Below are positions 10,415 through 22,919 of a stretch of DNA of 64,000 bases, one piece after another (the stretch's first letter is position 1; each line of letters begins with the position of its first letter). Below the pieces are notes generated by a model. The model did not search any database. It saw only the letters and a list, made by a program, of their open reading frames with translations, and had not been told where the DNA came from. This DNA comes from Costus lasius. Its lineage: Eukaryota; Streptophyta; Magnoliopsida; Zingiberales; Costaceae. The DNA lies in NCBI GenBank assembly GCA_027563935.2, contig CM050450.1, positions 91,758,439 through 91,822,438 on the forward strand, written 5' to 3'. A program made the position numbers and the translations under genes.

Positions 10415-11571
10415 ATGGCTACTAACATTGGCGGATTAACACTACGATCCCTTCTTGAGAAGGATAAGTTGGTTGGATCCAACTTCATGGACTGGTATCG
10501 AAACTTGAGGATAGCCCTCAGGCTCGAGAAGAAGCTGTACGTCCTTGAGCAGCCTCTTCCTACGACTCCTGCGCCTAATGCCCATGCGGCAGAAAGGGAT
10601 GCTTTTAGAAAGCATCAGGATGACTCATTGGAAGTAGCATGTCTCATGCTAGCCACTATGGCTCCTGAGCTTCAGGTGCAATATGAGGAGCAGCACGCTT
10701 TTCAGATGATTACTCATTTGAAACAGATGTTCGAAGCTCAGGCTAGAACTGAAAGATATGACACTGCCAAAGCAGTCTTTCGATGCAAGTTATCTGATGG
10801 TGCACTAGTGAGACCCCATGTACTCAAGTTGATTGGGAACGTGGATCATCTCAGAAGACTGGGACACACCATAGATAATGAGATAGTTGTGGATCTTATT
10901 ATGCAGTCCCTGCCCTCTAGATTCAGTCCATTTATTATAAACTTCAATATGAACCGGATTGAATGCACAAGGGAGGAACTACTGAATATGCTCTAAATAG
11001 CCGAGCATGAAATGGGTAAGACCAAACCCAATTCTGCTCTTCTGGTCCCTGTGGGCAAGAAGATGAAGAAGAAGGGTAAAGCACGTGCCAAGAGTCCTAC
11101 CAAAGCACTGAAGAAAAGGGCAAAGAAGTCAAAGGAACAGAGGTGCTTCCACTGTGGCAAGCAGGGCCACTGGAGAAGGGACTGCAGGCAACTTCAAAAT
11201 GAGGAGAAGAAAGGCTTGGCCTTAGCTTCTAGCTCAGGTATTTATGTTACTAAAGTCAACCTTTCTACTTCTATGTCATGGGTATTGGATACCACATATG
11301 GAGCTCATATTTGTACAAATATGCAGGGGCTTAAGAAATGTAGATCGGTATGGCCAGGAGAGATTGACATACGAGTAGGAAATGGGGCATAAATTGCTAC
11401 TGTTGCTGTAGGAGTTTGACTCTCTCCCCACCTTCTAGACTTTAATTAGAGCTAGACAATTGCTATTATGTACCTTCACTTACCAAAAACATTATATCTA
11501 TTCCTTGCTTAGCAAGGAAAGGTTTTAAATTTGAAATAAAGGAGAACTTTTGTTCTTTTTCATTTGCAAAT
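10415..11571 (+). pseudogene. Decayed gag and protease of copia element E
   Basis: The ATG at 10415 opens a Ty1/copia capsid-type gag (UBN2-like), readable for 193 residues to a TAA at 10994-10996. The same frame resumes at once and carries a lysine-rich stretch and the zinc knuckle CFHCGKQGHWRRDC. The protease follows with the active-site region WVLDTTYGAH. A second in-frame TAA is at 11390-11392, a TGA at 11417-11419, and then frame is lost. The family's gag binds RNA and forms the particle, and the aspartic protease cuts the polyprotein. It is related to, but clearly diverged from, the gag of elements A, C and D. With three stops and a frameshift it cannot make a full polyprotein. Confidence 0.85.
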
Positions 11572-12073
11572 ATGTTTTATGGGAAGGGTACATTGTGCAA
11601 TTGTTTGTATGTCTTGAAGAATAGCTCTATTTGTATAATAAATAGTAAGAGAACCAAATTGAGTGGTTCAGTTGGTGCTTTCCTATGGTATTGTCGATTA
11701 GCCCATATAAACAAGAATCACATTCAACAACTCAATGCAAATGGATTGTTAGATTCAAGTTCCTTGGAGGAATTTGAGGAATTTGACGCCTGTGAACCTT
11801 GTTTATTAGGGAAGATGACAAAAGAACCCTTCACCAAAACTGGTGAGAGGGCACAAGGTTTATTGGATCTCATACATACTGATGTGTGTGAGCTATTCAA
11901 TAAACAAGTCAGAGGAGGACACAACTACTTCATTACATTCACTGATGACTTCAGTAGATATGGCTATGTCTACTTGATGAGACATAAATCTGAATCTTTT
12001 GAGAAATTCAAGGAGTTCAAAAATGAAGTAGAGAACCAGCTTGGAAGATCCATTAAAATTCTTCGATCAGATC
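11572..12073 (+). pseudogene. Integrase N-terminal half of copia element E
   Basis: An open frame of a copia integrase with its zinc-binding region (first His replaced by Tyr in LWYCRLAH, then CEPC) and the first catalytic Asp in LIHTD. The conserved block YFITFTDDFSRYGYVYLMRH follows. It breaks off in LRSD, the second catalytic Asp, because solo LTR K2 is inserted there. The continuation is at 13881. Integrase would insert the cDNA; this one is dead from the insertion and the upstream stops. Confidence 0.85.
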
Positions 12074-13880
12074 TGTTGGTGTATATGCCCTAGGACCTAG
12101 TTTTGGTCCATCATTGTACTACTTGACATTTGATATTTTATATATCATTCTGGCATTGTCATTATCTATATTTGCTTACATCTGCGATTATGTACTTATA
12201 TGATAATGTCCCTAGAGACAGATTGGATTTGTGCTCAAATGATAGTCCCCAGTCGATGTACCTAAGTGGATATGAGACAGCTCTTGTAATTGTGAGACTA
12301 ATATATGGGCTGGTTAGGCACGAGGTGCTAACACAGACATATGGGTATATCAGTGGTGGATATACTGGATTGACCCGCTGTGAGGCAATGACTTGGTGTC
12401 ACAAGTTATCCTCACAAGTGATAGAAGATGCATTGATCCATTAACTTGAGGTCATTGGCCATTCTATATGGTTAGGGATATGCTTTGATACAACCTAACA
12501 CCTAGCCGTAGTTGGGGGGTAATAACGGTTGTCATTGAGCATGTCACGACCTATATGAGAAGGTCAATGGACAGACAGAGGATTTGCCCCTTCCTAAGGG
12601 AAGTTTGATAACCATAGAGCTCCTCTATGGTTCTATGACTGAAAGTGTATGGCCATACCCAGGTGAGACTTGATTTAGTCATAACCATGAGATTGGATGA
12701 AAACAAGTGGTGACACACTTGTCCAATCGGATATCAGTTCGGCAAAGAGACTGGAATGCATCTGTACCTAATTGCGATGATGGGGATGTCGATGTCGATA
12801 TCCATTCCAATGACCTGGGTAGCAGCGATGCACTACTAGGTGCCACTCACTGCTTGTGGTGACCTTTGGTCAGCACTGCCAGTGACAGAGGAACCTACAG
12901 GGTCACACACCTTGATACTTGTGTTCTCGTATTGATCGGGAAGCCTTATGATCAAGTTATTAGATAACTCAGATCTATTTGGGAGATTTCATCTGGGGCA
13001 ATGGGCCTGATGAGATGGAAGAAACTTATTGGAGCCAACTTCCAATTTTGGCAAATGTAACCATGGTTAGCCTCATTTGACCTTGGGTTAACTTGGATTG
13101 GATCCAATAACTTGGTTAACGTGCATAATGGACCTTGGGCTAGGCCCATTGATAAGTTGGGCTTGCTAATAAGTTATCATGAAGAAGAAAGGGCTAAAAG
13201 GGTATAATGGGGATGAATCTCCACCCATTGGCACCTAAGGGCATAATGGGGAGGAGTAGGCGATTTTGCTTCATGAAGCCAAATCCCAACCCTAACCCTA
13301 GCCGCCCCCCTTGCATAACCGACCTATGGCTCTATAAAAGAGGCCCTAGACGCCCCTCTCTTTACACACAATCCTTGGAGGCATGAGTAACACAAGAGAG
13401 AGGCGAGAGCAAGCTTGGAGGTGGCGCAACCTCCTCTTCCATCTTCATAGCCGCAAGCATCTTCCTTCCTCTTGGCGCTTCTTCCCTTGAAGGTGGAGCA
13501 AGTGTGACAAGGGCTTGGCGACTTCATCCTCTTCTCCTCATCTTCTTCTTTGGCGCTTCATCCTTGGAGGTGGCACAAGTCTTGAAGAATGTGACAAAGG
13601 CTTGGATCTTCTTCCCGAGGCTAGCACCGGGCGTGGAAGAAGAGGACTCGAGGCATCCATGTGTGTGAAACTGCAGAGGGCGCATGCTTGGGCACCTATC
13701 ACGACATCAGCCTCATCTTGCTTTAAGGTTTATTCTATCTCATCGTGTCGACTCTCTCGCATGCGATCTTCATTGGGTTTTTGGGACTAGCCTATTTCGG
13801 GGATATTAGTTCCGCTGCGCAATATATTTGAGTAATCTCTATCTCTGAAAATTGTAAAATATCCCCGGGGTTTCCCAACA
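12074..13880 (+). mobile_element. Solo LTR K2 (copia-type, 1807 bp)
   Basis: It begins TGTTGGTGTATATGCCC and ends TTTCCCAACA. It is flanked by AGATC (12069-12073) and AGATT (13881-13885), a 5-bp target duplication with one later change. The host reading frame is collinear across it. It is of the same LTR family as the E 5' LTR at 1-420 and K3. It carries GTATGGCCATAC at 12647-12658 and a TATA box at 13333. No internal region remains. Confidence 0.93.
13333..13339 (+). promoter_or_regulatory. TATA box of solo LTR K2
   Basis: TATAAAA followed by GAGGCC, about 540 bp before the LTR end. Confidence 0.5.
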
Positions 13881-14776
13881 AGATTGTGGTGGAGAGTACC
13901 TGAGCAGTGAGTTCTTTAACTATCTGAGAGAGTGGGATTCTATCCCAACTCACTCTTTCTAGAACACCTCAATGGAATGGTGTGTCTAAAAGGAGAAATC
14001 GAACTTTGTTAGACATAGTTCGATCTATGATGAGTCATGCAACTCTATCTCTCTCATTCTGGGGTCATGCACTTGAGACAACTTCTCTTATACTGAATAA
14101 TATTCTATCTAAGAGTGTCTCCAAGATTCCATACGAGGTATGGAGTGGGAGACACCCTAACCTCTCTTTTATCAGGATTTGGGGATGTGAGGCTTATGTC
14201 AAACGTCAAGATTCTAGCAAGCTAGAACCTATATCTGATAAATGTGGCTTTGTGGGGTATCCTAAGGAATCTAAAGGATACTACTTCTATGTCCCCACCG
14301 AGAATAAAGTTTTTGTTGCTCGAGGTGCTGTCTTTCTAGAGAAAGAATTTCTCATGAAAGAAGTCAGTGGGAGCAAGTTTGACTTGGACGAGGTCCAAGT
14401 ACAATGACAAGACAAAGAGATGAAACCTGAACCGCCTGCACCAGTTGCTAGGCAACCTGAGGCTCCAACACAGGTCCCACGTAGGTCTGGGAGGATTCGT
14501 CGTGCACCTGATAGGTTTGGGTCGCTGTCGACCCAACACGATGAGATCTTCATCATTGAGGATGAGCCCAGGACTTATGATAAGGCGGTCTCTAGATCGG
14601 ACTCCAAGAGATGGCTTGAGGCCATGCGATCCGAGATGGATTCTATGTCAGCTAACCAAGTCTGGGATTTGGTAGAGTTGCATGATGGGGTAAAACTCAT
14701 AAGGTGCAAATGGGTCTTCAAGAGGAATTCTGACATGGATGACAACATAGCTACCTATAAAGGTAGACTTGTGGTT
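13881..14776 (+). pseudogene. Integrase C-terminal part and start of reverse transcriptase of element E
   Basis: It continues the integrase after K2 with GGEYLS-like codons, a damaged stretch, then the SKRRNRTLLDIVRSMMS region, the WGCEAYVKR and VGYPKESKGYYFY blocks typical of copia integrases, and a TGA at 14405-14407. After a short gap the polyprotein resumes with an Arg-rich linker and the RT N-terminus (WLEAMRSEMDSM, then RCKWVFKRN). It stops being recognisable after YKGRLV at about 14776. RT catalytic motifs and RNase H of this element are not in the window. Confidence 0.85.
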
Positions 14777-14812
14777 GATGACACCAAAATTTATAGTAAA
14801 TCTTGTGCCAAT
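14777..14812. other. Short unassigned junction between E and G
   Basis: Thirty-six bases that match neither the expected copia RT sequence nor the start of the next LTR. It may be filler DNA or a remnant of an earlier insertion. Confidence 0.4.
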
Positions 14813-15109
14813 TGATAGATATTTTTGTGTCATATTTACACTCTTTGCTTATTTTTATGTCTTTTTTATCAAATACTATGGAATCTACACTCTTTGGGGA
14901 TTTTGATGATTTTCAGTTAAAAGACATGATTTTCTGGCATTTTCAAGCAATTCCAGATGCATGAATGAATCCCCACCATTAAGAGAATATTACATGTCAA
15001 ATTTCAAGCAAACCGGAACCATAGACCAAAATACGTCAGGGCCGTAATCCATATTACGGTACCGTGTTTTCACCAGCTACCTTAATATCAGAGCGCTGCC
15101 GTAATTTGG

Positions 15110-15400
15110 AAATTTTTCATCCAGAAAGTTTTTCAGAAGTTACGGCACTACTGTAAGGCTTTTGACGGGCCGTAATTTGGAGTGATTTCCGACCAGAAAT
15201 TTTAGGTGAAATTACGGCACTATTGTAACCTATTTTACGGTGCCGTAATTTGGAGTGATTGATTTCCGACCAGAAAATTTAGCTGAAATTACGGCACTGT
15301 CGTAACCTATTTTACGGTGCCATAATTTCCAAATAGTTTCGATTAGAGAATTCGATTGAAATTACAGCAGTGCCGTAACCAGAAACATGGCTGTAATTCT
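15110..15400 (+). repeat. Imperfect minisatellite in the G LTR U3
   Basis: About four units of 70-85 bp, each containing a GACCAGAAA block, a TTACGGCACT block and a TTACGG-GCCGTAATTT palindromic block. Unit edges are approximate. Confidence 0.65.
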
Positions 15401-15801
15401 ATCATTAACGCGATTCTTCCGGACTTTTTGAAGCCCGAATCTTGCGCGGATGATTTCGGGCGATCCAAACCACCAAATTGAGATCCAAAAGAAGCTATAA
15501 ACTTGCCTCAATGAGGAGAAGACAGGTGGAGTGAAAGCCCTAATTTTTATCCACTGTCTAGAGATAAATCAAGGAAGGCATCCTTAGGTTTCAGCCTCAC
15601 ACCGAGAGGCGTGGAGGCCATCTCAGGACGTGATTTTCACAAGGAAGCTTCGCTTGGAGGAGGAGACAATATCCCAGAAGTTTTAGAGCTAAAGGAGATC
15701 GATCATGTATGCAAATTGCTTGTGTAATAGATTTGATTCTTTTCAAATGCAAATTGCAGTAGTTTCATCTTCTGCTATATGTGATATCTGTGGTAACCAA
15801 G

Positions 15802-17387
15802 TGTTGGTGTATATGCCCTAGGACCTAGTATTGGTCCATTATTGTACTACTTGACATTAATACTTATATATCATTCTGGCATTGTCATTATCTATGTTTG
15901 ACTACATCTGTGATTATGTACTTACATGATAATGTCTCTGGAGACAGATTAGGTCTGTGCTTAAATGATTGTCCCCAATCGATGTACCTGAGTGGATATG
16001 GGACAACTCTGGTACTTGTGAGATTGGTATATGGGCTGGTTAGGCACGAGGTGCTAACGCAGACATATGGGTATATTAGTGGTGGATATACTGGATCGAC
16101 CCGCTGTGAGGCAATGACTTGGTGTCATGAGTTATCCTCACAAGTGATAGGAGATGCATTGATCCCTTGACTTGAGGTCATTGGCCATTCTGTATGGTTA
16201 GGGATATGCTTTGATACAACCTAACACCTCGCCGTAGTTGGGGGGGTAATAACAGCTGTCATTGAGCATGTCACGACCCATATGAGAAGGTCAATATACA
16301 GACAGAGGATTTGCCCCTTCCTAAGGGAAGCTTGATATCCATTGAGCTCCTCTATGGTTCTATGACTGAAAGTTTATGGCCATACCGAGGTGAGAACCTG
16401 ATTTAGTCATGACCATGTGATTGGGTGAAAACAAGTGATGACACACTTGTCCAATCGAATATCGGTTTGGCAAAGGGACTATTTTGTATCTGTACCTAGT
16501 TGCAATGATGAGGATGTCAATGTCGATATCCATTCCGATGACTTAGGTAGCAACGATGAACTGATAGGTGCTACTCATTTCTCCCCATTGGCGCCAAGGG
16601 TATAATGGGGAGGGCTTGGAGCCTTAGCTTCATTAAGAAGTAAAAGGCGCCAAGCCCTTTGTTCCTTGGAAGGAAAGCATGCCTCTAAGGCAATGCTTGG
16701 GGCGCATATGGCCTTAGATCTTATTTGGTAAGCTCTAGGCACATATGGAAGACGGGAAGAGATTAATGGAAAGGTCTTGGAGACTTTCCTTTCATCTAAC
16801 CCTAATTGCTTTCTCACCCTAGTCGCCCTCTTCATATGACTTGCGGATATGCCTCTTGCCTCCACACCCCTTTGCTCGATATATACATGTGTATATGTGA
16901 GAGCAAGACACACTAATATTGTCATGAGCAAAGATCCAAAGGGGCGAGAGCAAGGAGGGATTGGCGAAAGTCTACCATCAAGTGGCCACAAGTGATCTTC
17001 CTTCCTTCTTCTTGGTGCAAGAGGGAATTCTCCTTGGTGGCTTCTTCATCTCCTCTCCTTCTTCATTGACGCCTCATCCTTGGAGGTGGCGCAAGCCTTG
17101 AAGAAGGTGACCTAAGGCTTGGATCTTTTTCCTGAGGCTAGCACCGGGCATGAAAGATGAGGACTCAAGGAATCCATGTATGTGAGAATGCAGAGGGCGA
17201 ACACTTGGGCCCCTACCTCGACATCGGCCTCCACTTGCTCTAGGTACTTTCTGTCACATCGTGTCGACCGCTTCGCATGACGATCTTCACTGGGTTTTTG
17301 GGATCGGCCTATTTCGGGGATATTATTCCATTGTGCTATTGTAATGTCTAATGAAAATTTATAAAATATCTCCGGGGTTTCCCAACA
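15802..17387 (+). mobile_element. Solo LTR K3 (copia-type, 1586 bp, no target duplication)
   Basis: TGTTGGTGTATATGCCC to TTTCCCAACA, the same family as K2. The palindrome at 16375-16386 is mutated at its first base. The flanking pentamers CCAAG and GAGAA do not match, unlike those of every other solo LTR here. That suggests recombination between LTRs of two different copies or a later rearrangement. Confidence 0.85.
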
Positions 17388-18411
17388 GAGAACACACACC
17401 AGAAGTTTCAGAGTGAAAGGAGTTCAGAGGAAGAAGAAATCAACAAAAGTGTGGGCACCGCCACTGTTCATCATGTTTGTAGAAAGAAAATTATGGGCTG
17501 TAATTTTATTACAGCCCTGTATATAGTAACTCACATCTTCTTCTTGCTTTCTGATTTTTCTGAAACAATGACTTGTTGTAATTGTTCCACCATGATAGCG
17601 TAATTTTTCCTTGGGACATGAAGAATTAATCCCCTTAATTTCTTAATGACTAGATAATCTTTATTTCATCAGAATAATCTTGATATGATAATTTTGCTTA
17701 AGTGATTATTGTCTTTATTCTTATCTAGTTTCAATTATCAGCATGCTTTTGAGTTTTGTGATATGAACTGACAAGTGATTTATAAAACTTGGATCCCAAA
17801 AATTATGATTTAGGAACTTATGCTAAGAGATTAGGTTTGTTCTTAAATTCTTAATTTTTGAAATATAATTATTGTTGGTAATCTAATCTAGGAAATATTA
17901 TTGAGATAGACATGAAAATATGCTAAGAGATTAGGTATTGGATTGTTGGAAACCCTTTAGTAAAACTTGTGAAACTAAGATATGAGAATATTTAGTTTTG
18001 CCTTAGATATTGACACTAAGAGTTATGCACGAGAGTGACTTTAAATTTCTTTGTCAAAGTTTACTTATTTTTAACAATGAATAATCAATCGCGAGAGCAA
18101 GGGTTATTCTTTATAAATTGTTATCGCGAGAGTGAGACAATGTCTTTACAAGTAAATTTCATCTTTATCATGTTAAGAATAGACTGATGAACACTTATAA
18201 CTATCTAGTCATTGAAATTAAGGTGGATGAAACCCTAGTCTCAATTCTCTCTCTCTGATTATCCGTACACCTTCCGATCGTTTGCTGACATCGTATTCAA
18301 TTTGCTTAGCTAGTGAGAAAACAATTATTCAGTACTTAACATATAGGTCCCTATGGTTCAATATCTTTTATTACTTTGAGTGTCCGTGCACTTGCGGACA
18401 CAATAAATTTT

Positions 18412-18428
18412 TGGCACCGTTACCGGGG
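18412..18428 (+). other. Primer-binding site of element G (tRNA-Asp type)
   Basis: TGGCACCGTTACCGGGG, two bases from the complement of the plant tRNA-Asp 3' end. Confidence 0.8.
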
Positions 18429-18572
18429 ACCTTAGTTTAGTTGATATCGAAGCAATTGCTAGTATTGCTAGACTAAGTTTTGTTTTCATTAGTTTTTGAA
18501 TCTTTAGAAGTTGGGATTTATTTCTGTTTTCTGCTGTTTTATTCATATTCTAAGTTTATTTGATCTTTCTAC

Positions 18573-18788
18573 TTGTGTATACGCCGGACCCTTAGATTAG
18601 GACCTCTAGTTCCATTAGATTCTGAGATTAATAAAACTTTGAGATTGCGTAGGAAACTCGAATTTGAAAAGAAGAAGGAAGGAGAAGTAATTATGGCTAA
18701 GATAAGATCACTTCAAGACTATGCAGCGCGGAATCCACAAGGAATACTAATGCAGGAGAGATTAGCACTGAAGAAGGAGAAAACTTAG
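18573..18788 (+). pseudogene. gag N-terminal remnant of Athila-like element G
   Basis: A 71-residue open stretch; the only ATG that fits is at 18694. The upstream codons (DSEINKTLRLRRKLEFE) and the segment SLQDYAARNPQG resemble the N-terminus of Athila-type gag proteins, where a basic Arg-rich stretch precedes an LRDYA-like motif. A stop at 18786-18788 comes before a tandem repeat, and the rest of gag is not found. Assignment rests on recalled family motifs and the Athila-type PBS just upstream, not on an alignment. Confidence 0.6.
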
Positions 18789-18823
18789 GCCCAACTACAC
18801 CCCAAAGATTTTCCATGCAAAAA

Positions 18824-18920
18824 GTCACGGGGCGAGTAAAATGCCGTGGGCAGACCGCGGAACTTTCTGTGGACTTTGGCATGGATTTTAATGTAGCCAT
18901 GAAAACTGGTGCAGGAGTCA
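18824..18920 (+). repeat. First unit of a 93-bp tandem repeat in element G
   Basis: A GTCAC-led unit with CGAGTAAAATGCCGTGGGCAG and a GGAACTTTCTGTGG block. The next unit starts at 18917 and is cut by element I. The array resumes at 35339. Confidence 0.85.
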
Positions 18921-20396
18921 TGATAGGTATCCGCAAGTGCACGGATTTATCGAAGTAATAAAAAGATTATCGTTCCCAACAAGGATCTGGCAGTCAAGTA
19001 CCGATTACACGTTTGATCTTTATCTAGACGAATCGATATGTGGTTTTTGTTTTGGCAAATTCTAAGTACAAAAATAAGCAAAAGCGAGCGTTCGGGTAAA
19101 AATCAATTCGGATAAATCCAGGATCTAGGGTTTCACCATGTTGATGATTATGAATAAAATTTGCAAATAAATCTTTTGATCAAAAAATTATAATTTTTAA
19201 AAGGATTTTTCCTAAGGTACAGATTACCTCCTCCCGAAACGTAACCCGGTATCTATTTACATTAATTCCCTACTCCCGTGGCAATTAACATAAATAGACC
19301 CATTAAGTTCTGTGAAAAACCATGGTAATCCGTCAAGCGAATCCGAACTACTCCCGTGATCGGATTCACAGGTTTAAAAAGAATAGATCCGACGTTGTGA
19401 TTCACCTCCCGGTCCTTCACGCAACGTCTAAGACGTAAAATTACATGATCAGGGTAATTCACAAAATAAGCACAATTCTAATCAAATCAAATCTATAAAA
19501 GATCATGTCAAAGATTTAAAACTATGTATTTAATCCATAAATCGTCAACGGGCTATTCCCCAAATCCCGAAATAAGGGTTTACACGTTCATGTTCATAAC
19601 AAACAGCATGTTCATTGATGAAAAACACATGGAAACTCAATAAAAATACAAGAAATCTCTAGACAAGATAGTAGAAAGGCTTCCCCTCAACGTGGAGATG
19701 AAGATCAACCCTCTAATTCTTCCTTTGCACGGCTTTCTTGTTCGTTTTCTGCCCTGGAATCAATTCTCGCCGTCGCCGCGACCTCCTCTCATTTTCGTGC
19801 CTAGAAGCCCCCAAAACCCTTCCAAAACCTTTCCTTTTATAGTCTAATCAGTATAGAACCGGTCTAGGAAGGTTTCTAGAGAGTTTGGTTCAATTTTGGT
19901 TCAGTTTGGAGTCAAATCGAGTGAGAAACACGAAGGGGCGAAAACTTTTACGGTCGATGATGAGTTTACGGCTTCGGCCGTAATTATTTCAGCATATAAT
20001 GCTTTTGGTCACAGAAACTTTTACGGCCTGTGATGGAATTTCGGCCTTGCCCGTGAAAGTTTCTGTTTATTCGTGCTCCGTTCGTCGTTGCTTTTACGGC
20101 CGAATCAGCAATTATGGCCAAGGCCGTAGTTGTCTCGTTCTGCACTGATTTCGCCCCAAATTGGACGTGTGAGCTCGTGATCTCCTCGGGAATCATGCTT
20201 TGGCTTCAAAACCCTCAAAATCCATCATTTTTAGGCCATTTTACCTACATTTTCACAAAAACCAAGAAAAGTGAAGATTCTGTGCAAAGTAAGATAAAAA
20301 CACTAAAAGTAGCACAAAATTATGCAAATAAGCCCAAAATATGATCTAAAACATTGGCAAAAATATGATGTAAAAATCACTTATCAAATAACCCTA
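18921..20396 (-). repeat. 3' LTR of element I
   Basis: 1476 bp. In its own direction it starts TGATAAGTGATTTTTAC and ends CCTATCA. It is similar throughout to the J LTRs, including a TATA box (19835-19841 reversed), U3 CACGG/GCCGTAA words (about 19945-20130) and the GTGCACTTGCGGA terminal block. Confidence 0.93.
19835..19841 (-). promoter_or_regulatory. TATA box of the I 3' LTR
   Basis: TATAAAA on the minus strand, followed by GGAAAGGTTTTGG as in J. Confidence 0.55.
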
Positions 20397-22869
20397 GACT
20401 TAAATTTTGCTTGTCCTCAATAAATACCTTGATATGTATAAAGAATGTAAAAATAAGGATTTTTCAATTGTTTTTGCCCCTATTAATATCCTCAGTTTAC
20501 AAATTAAGCAATCAATATTTCAAACTCAAGTAATTCAAGAAAAATCATAATAGAAATAAATTCCTGAGAGGTTACAATCTAAGAAAGATAAAATTCATAA
20601 TTCATGTCATAATATCCATTCAACACACACTAAGCATCAAATACTTTCATCTTAATAAATCCATTTCACTTAACAGATAAAATTTCTACTTCAAGAATTT
20701 CAGTGATGTTAAAGATAAGAGATTTTTAAAGCAATTTGGTCTTTAAACTGTTATATGCTATTTACTGTTAGCATCATAACATATTTAAAGTATACTACAA
20801 AGTAGTATAATTTAACTCATAGTCTCAATCATGAAAGTCAGCGGAGTTGTCCACATGGCCTACAACTTTCTCTTTTTCTCCATTTTCATCCTCTCTTTTT
20901 TTTTATTATTAGACTTCAACTCATGTCTTAGGTACCACAGTCAAATTTAACAGTGCCAAGTAGAGGAGTCTTTTCCCTTTTTTTTTCTTTTTCTTTTTTT
21001 GGAGAAAGCAGGTCAGTGGCATGGTACTTAAATCATTGTTGATACTTGATCGCAACAGATTTAAAGTATACCAACTCGTGGTATAATATAACTCATGACT
21101 TTAGATTTCTCAACTAGAGGAGTTGGAGCAAATCTCAATTTAAAAAGATAAATCACCAAATTTCTATTCATAAAAATTTCCATCAAGCAAAAAATAGATA
21201 AATTAAACTTCAAGTATAAAGATACTATGCACGTGTCGTTTGAACATATAACAATTCACATATATATTTTATCAATACCAGAATTTAATTTACTCAACAA
21301 TTTAAGTCTACATGAAATTTAAAAAATTCCCTAAGTTATCATATCAATCACTCAAAATGTTTCCTAAGTCCAAGATCAAGGGTAAAACAAATTTGATCAT
21401 CCTTAACAATCATAAACATTCAAAATACATATTTATAAAGCTCTGAAGAATAAGCATATCATGAAGGACACCCTAGACTTAAATTGTTGCACATACATAA
21501 AGATTAACTCAAGTCATGATGAATTTCAGAAAATTTTTTCAAGAGTTCCTTTTAAAATATATTATGATTCCCTATGCAATTATATCAAAATATGAGAACA
21601 TGACCTAGAAAAATCTAGAAACTGTATCACATTAATGATAATCAATTTTTACAATGTATACAAGCTTCAAACATCAAATACCGTCATGTTTCACTGTCAA
21701 ATAAGCATTTACCATTTCAAAAACTCTATTCATCTTAATATCAAAACCAGTATCAAAATCTTCTAAAAAATTTTCCAAATCATCATCACAGCATCACAAA
21801 TCATCACAAAATATTACAGATAGGCATCTAATATATACAATACCATCACGTTTAACCATGTACCACATCTAAAATCTTAATACTAACTCAAAATATCCAA
21901 TATCAAGTACAAATCCAGAAATACATCATAGAGTACTAAAATACAACGCACGCAGACGAATAAAACATAAAAAAAAACATATGTGCGTTGAAATCAACAT
22001 CAAACAACTATCAGCTTCTGCTCAAAAGGGAAGATGCATATGAGATATCACGAGAAAGTGAGAGGCATCATACTCAATGTATAAAAAGATATAAAATAAT
22101 GACAATACTCACAAGAATATCAATCGATCTTGGTGTAGTAGCTCGGATACCATGGAGGAAAGGGTCTTCTAATTATTTTCTAACGGTCCTATATGCTCCA
22201 GTTCTCATCGTTCTTTTTAGAGGCATGATTTTGTAAGATACACGAATTTTCAAAATTTTCACTTGAAAACTCGAATGAACAGTAGCAGCAGGAAGGAACT
22301 CATCCATGAGTCAAAAGAAATCCCTATAAATCAATGAAAACCAGTTTCAAAATTGAAACAAAAGCATGACAATCTGATAGAGAATCAAAAGCACTAAAGC
22401 AGAGCAAAGATTTGTCAAAAGTCATGAAGAAATCAGGCTAGAGTTGAGCGTCGACGGTAAAGTTGTGCTCCCGTGGTCGTCCGGTGATTTCCAAGTAATT
22501 CCGGCTGAAATCTCATCGGAGGATGAACGGAAAGGGTCACCGGCGATGAAGGAAGGTCGGGAACAGAGGTCCGTCACTTGAGGTGGAAGGAATCGATGAG
22601 AAATCAGGTTTTTATGGTACATGAGCCATTCACGGCTACGGTCGTAAAAGTTTTTGTGACTTAAATCCATCTGCAAAAATTAAATTTACGGCCGTGAGTT
22701 ACTCACTGCCACACGCGTGAATATCTCATCAAATACTTTTTCTTCATGTAAAAATTTTCCAAAAATCCCTGCACATAAAATAACTTATTAAAAGATTTTA
22801 TATCAATAAAAATTCATCAATACATGCTGTAAAAATTTATTAAAATTTTAAAAAAAAAACTAAGAGTAG
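20397..22869 (-). other. 3' noncoding region of element I
   Basis: AT-rich, with no gene. Read on the minus strand it holds ACGGCCGT-type words (22624-22730), a short GC-richer stretch (22440-22600), an A/G-rich block matching J 7200-7400, and the tract AGTCTAGGGTTATT next to the LTR. Small frames here show no family motif. Confidence 0.65.
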
Positions 22870-22919
22870 TAAAATTCAAAAATCTGGGTTACCTCCCAAA
22901 AAACACTTGTTTAAGGTCA

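Larger units (their letters stand above)
14813..18405 (+). repeat. 5' LTR of Athila-like element G, interrupted by solo LTR K3
   Basis: It starts TGATAGATATTTTTG and ends around GCGGACACAATA, just before a tRNA-Asp PBS. Without K3 it is about 2.0 kb. The GTGCACTTGCGGA block near its end is shared with the LTRs of I and J. The U3 contains an imperfect tandem array (about 15040-15400) built on ACGGCACTG and GTGCCGTAATTT words. The exact right end is uncertain by a few bases. Confidence 0.75.

Noticed and set aside
14777..14812. A continuation of reverse transcriptase after 14776
   Set aside because: The residues after YKGRLV do not fit the RT sequence seen in A, C and D, and the frame meets a stop at 14813-14815, where the next LTR starts.
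15040..15400. Repeats with unique-looking spacers suggesting a CRISPR array
   Set aside because: Units are imperfect, spacers are also repeated, and the array sits in the U3 of a plant LTR.
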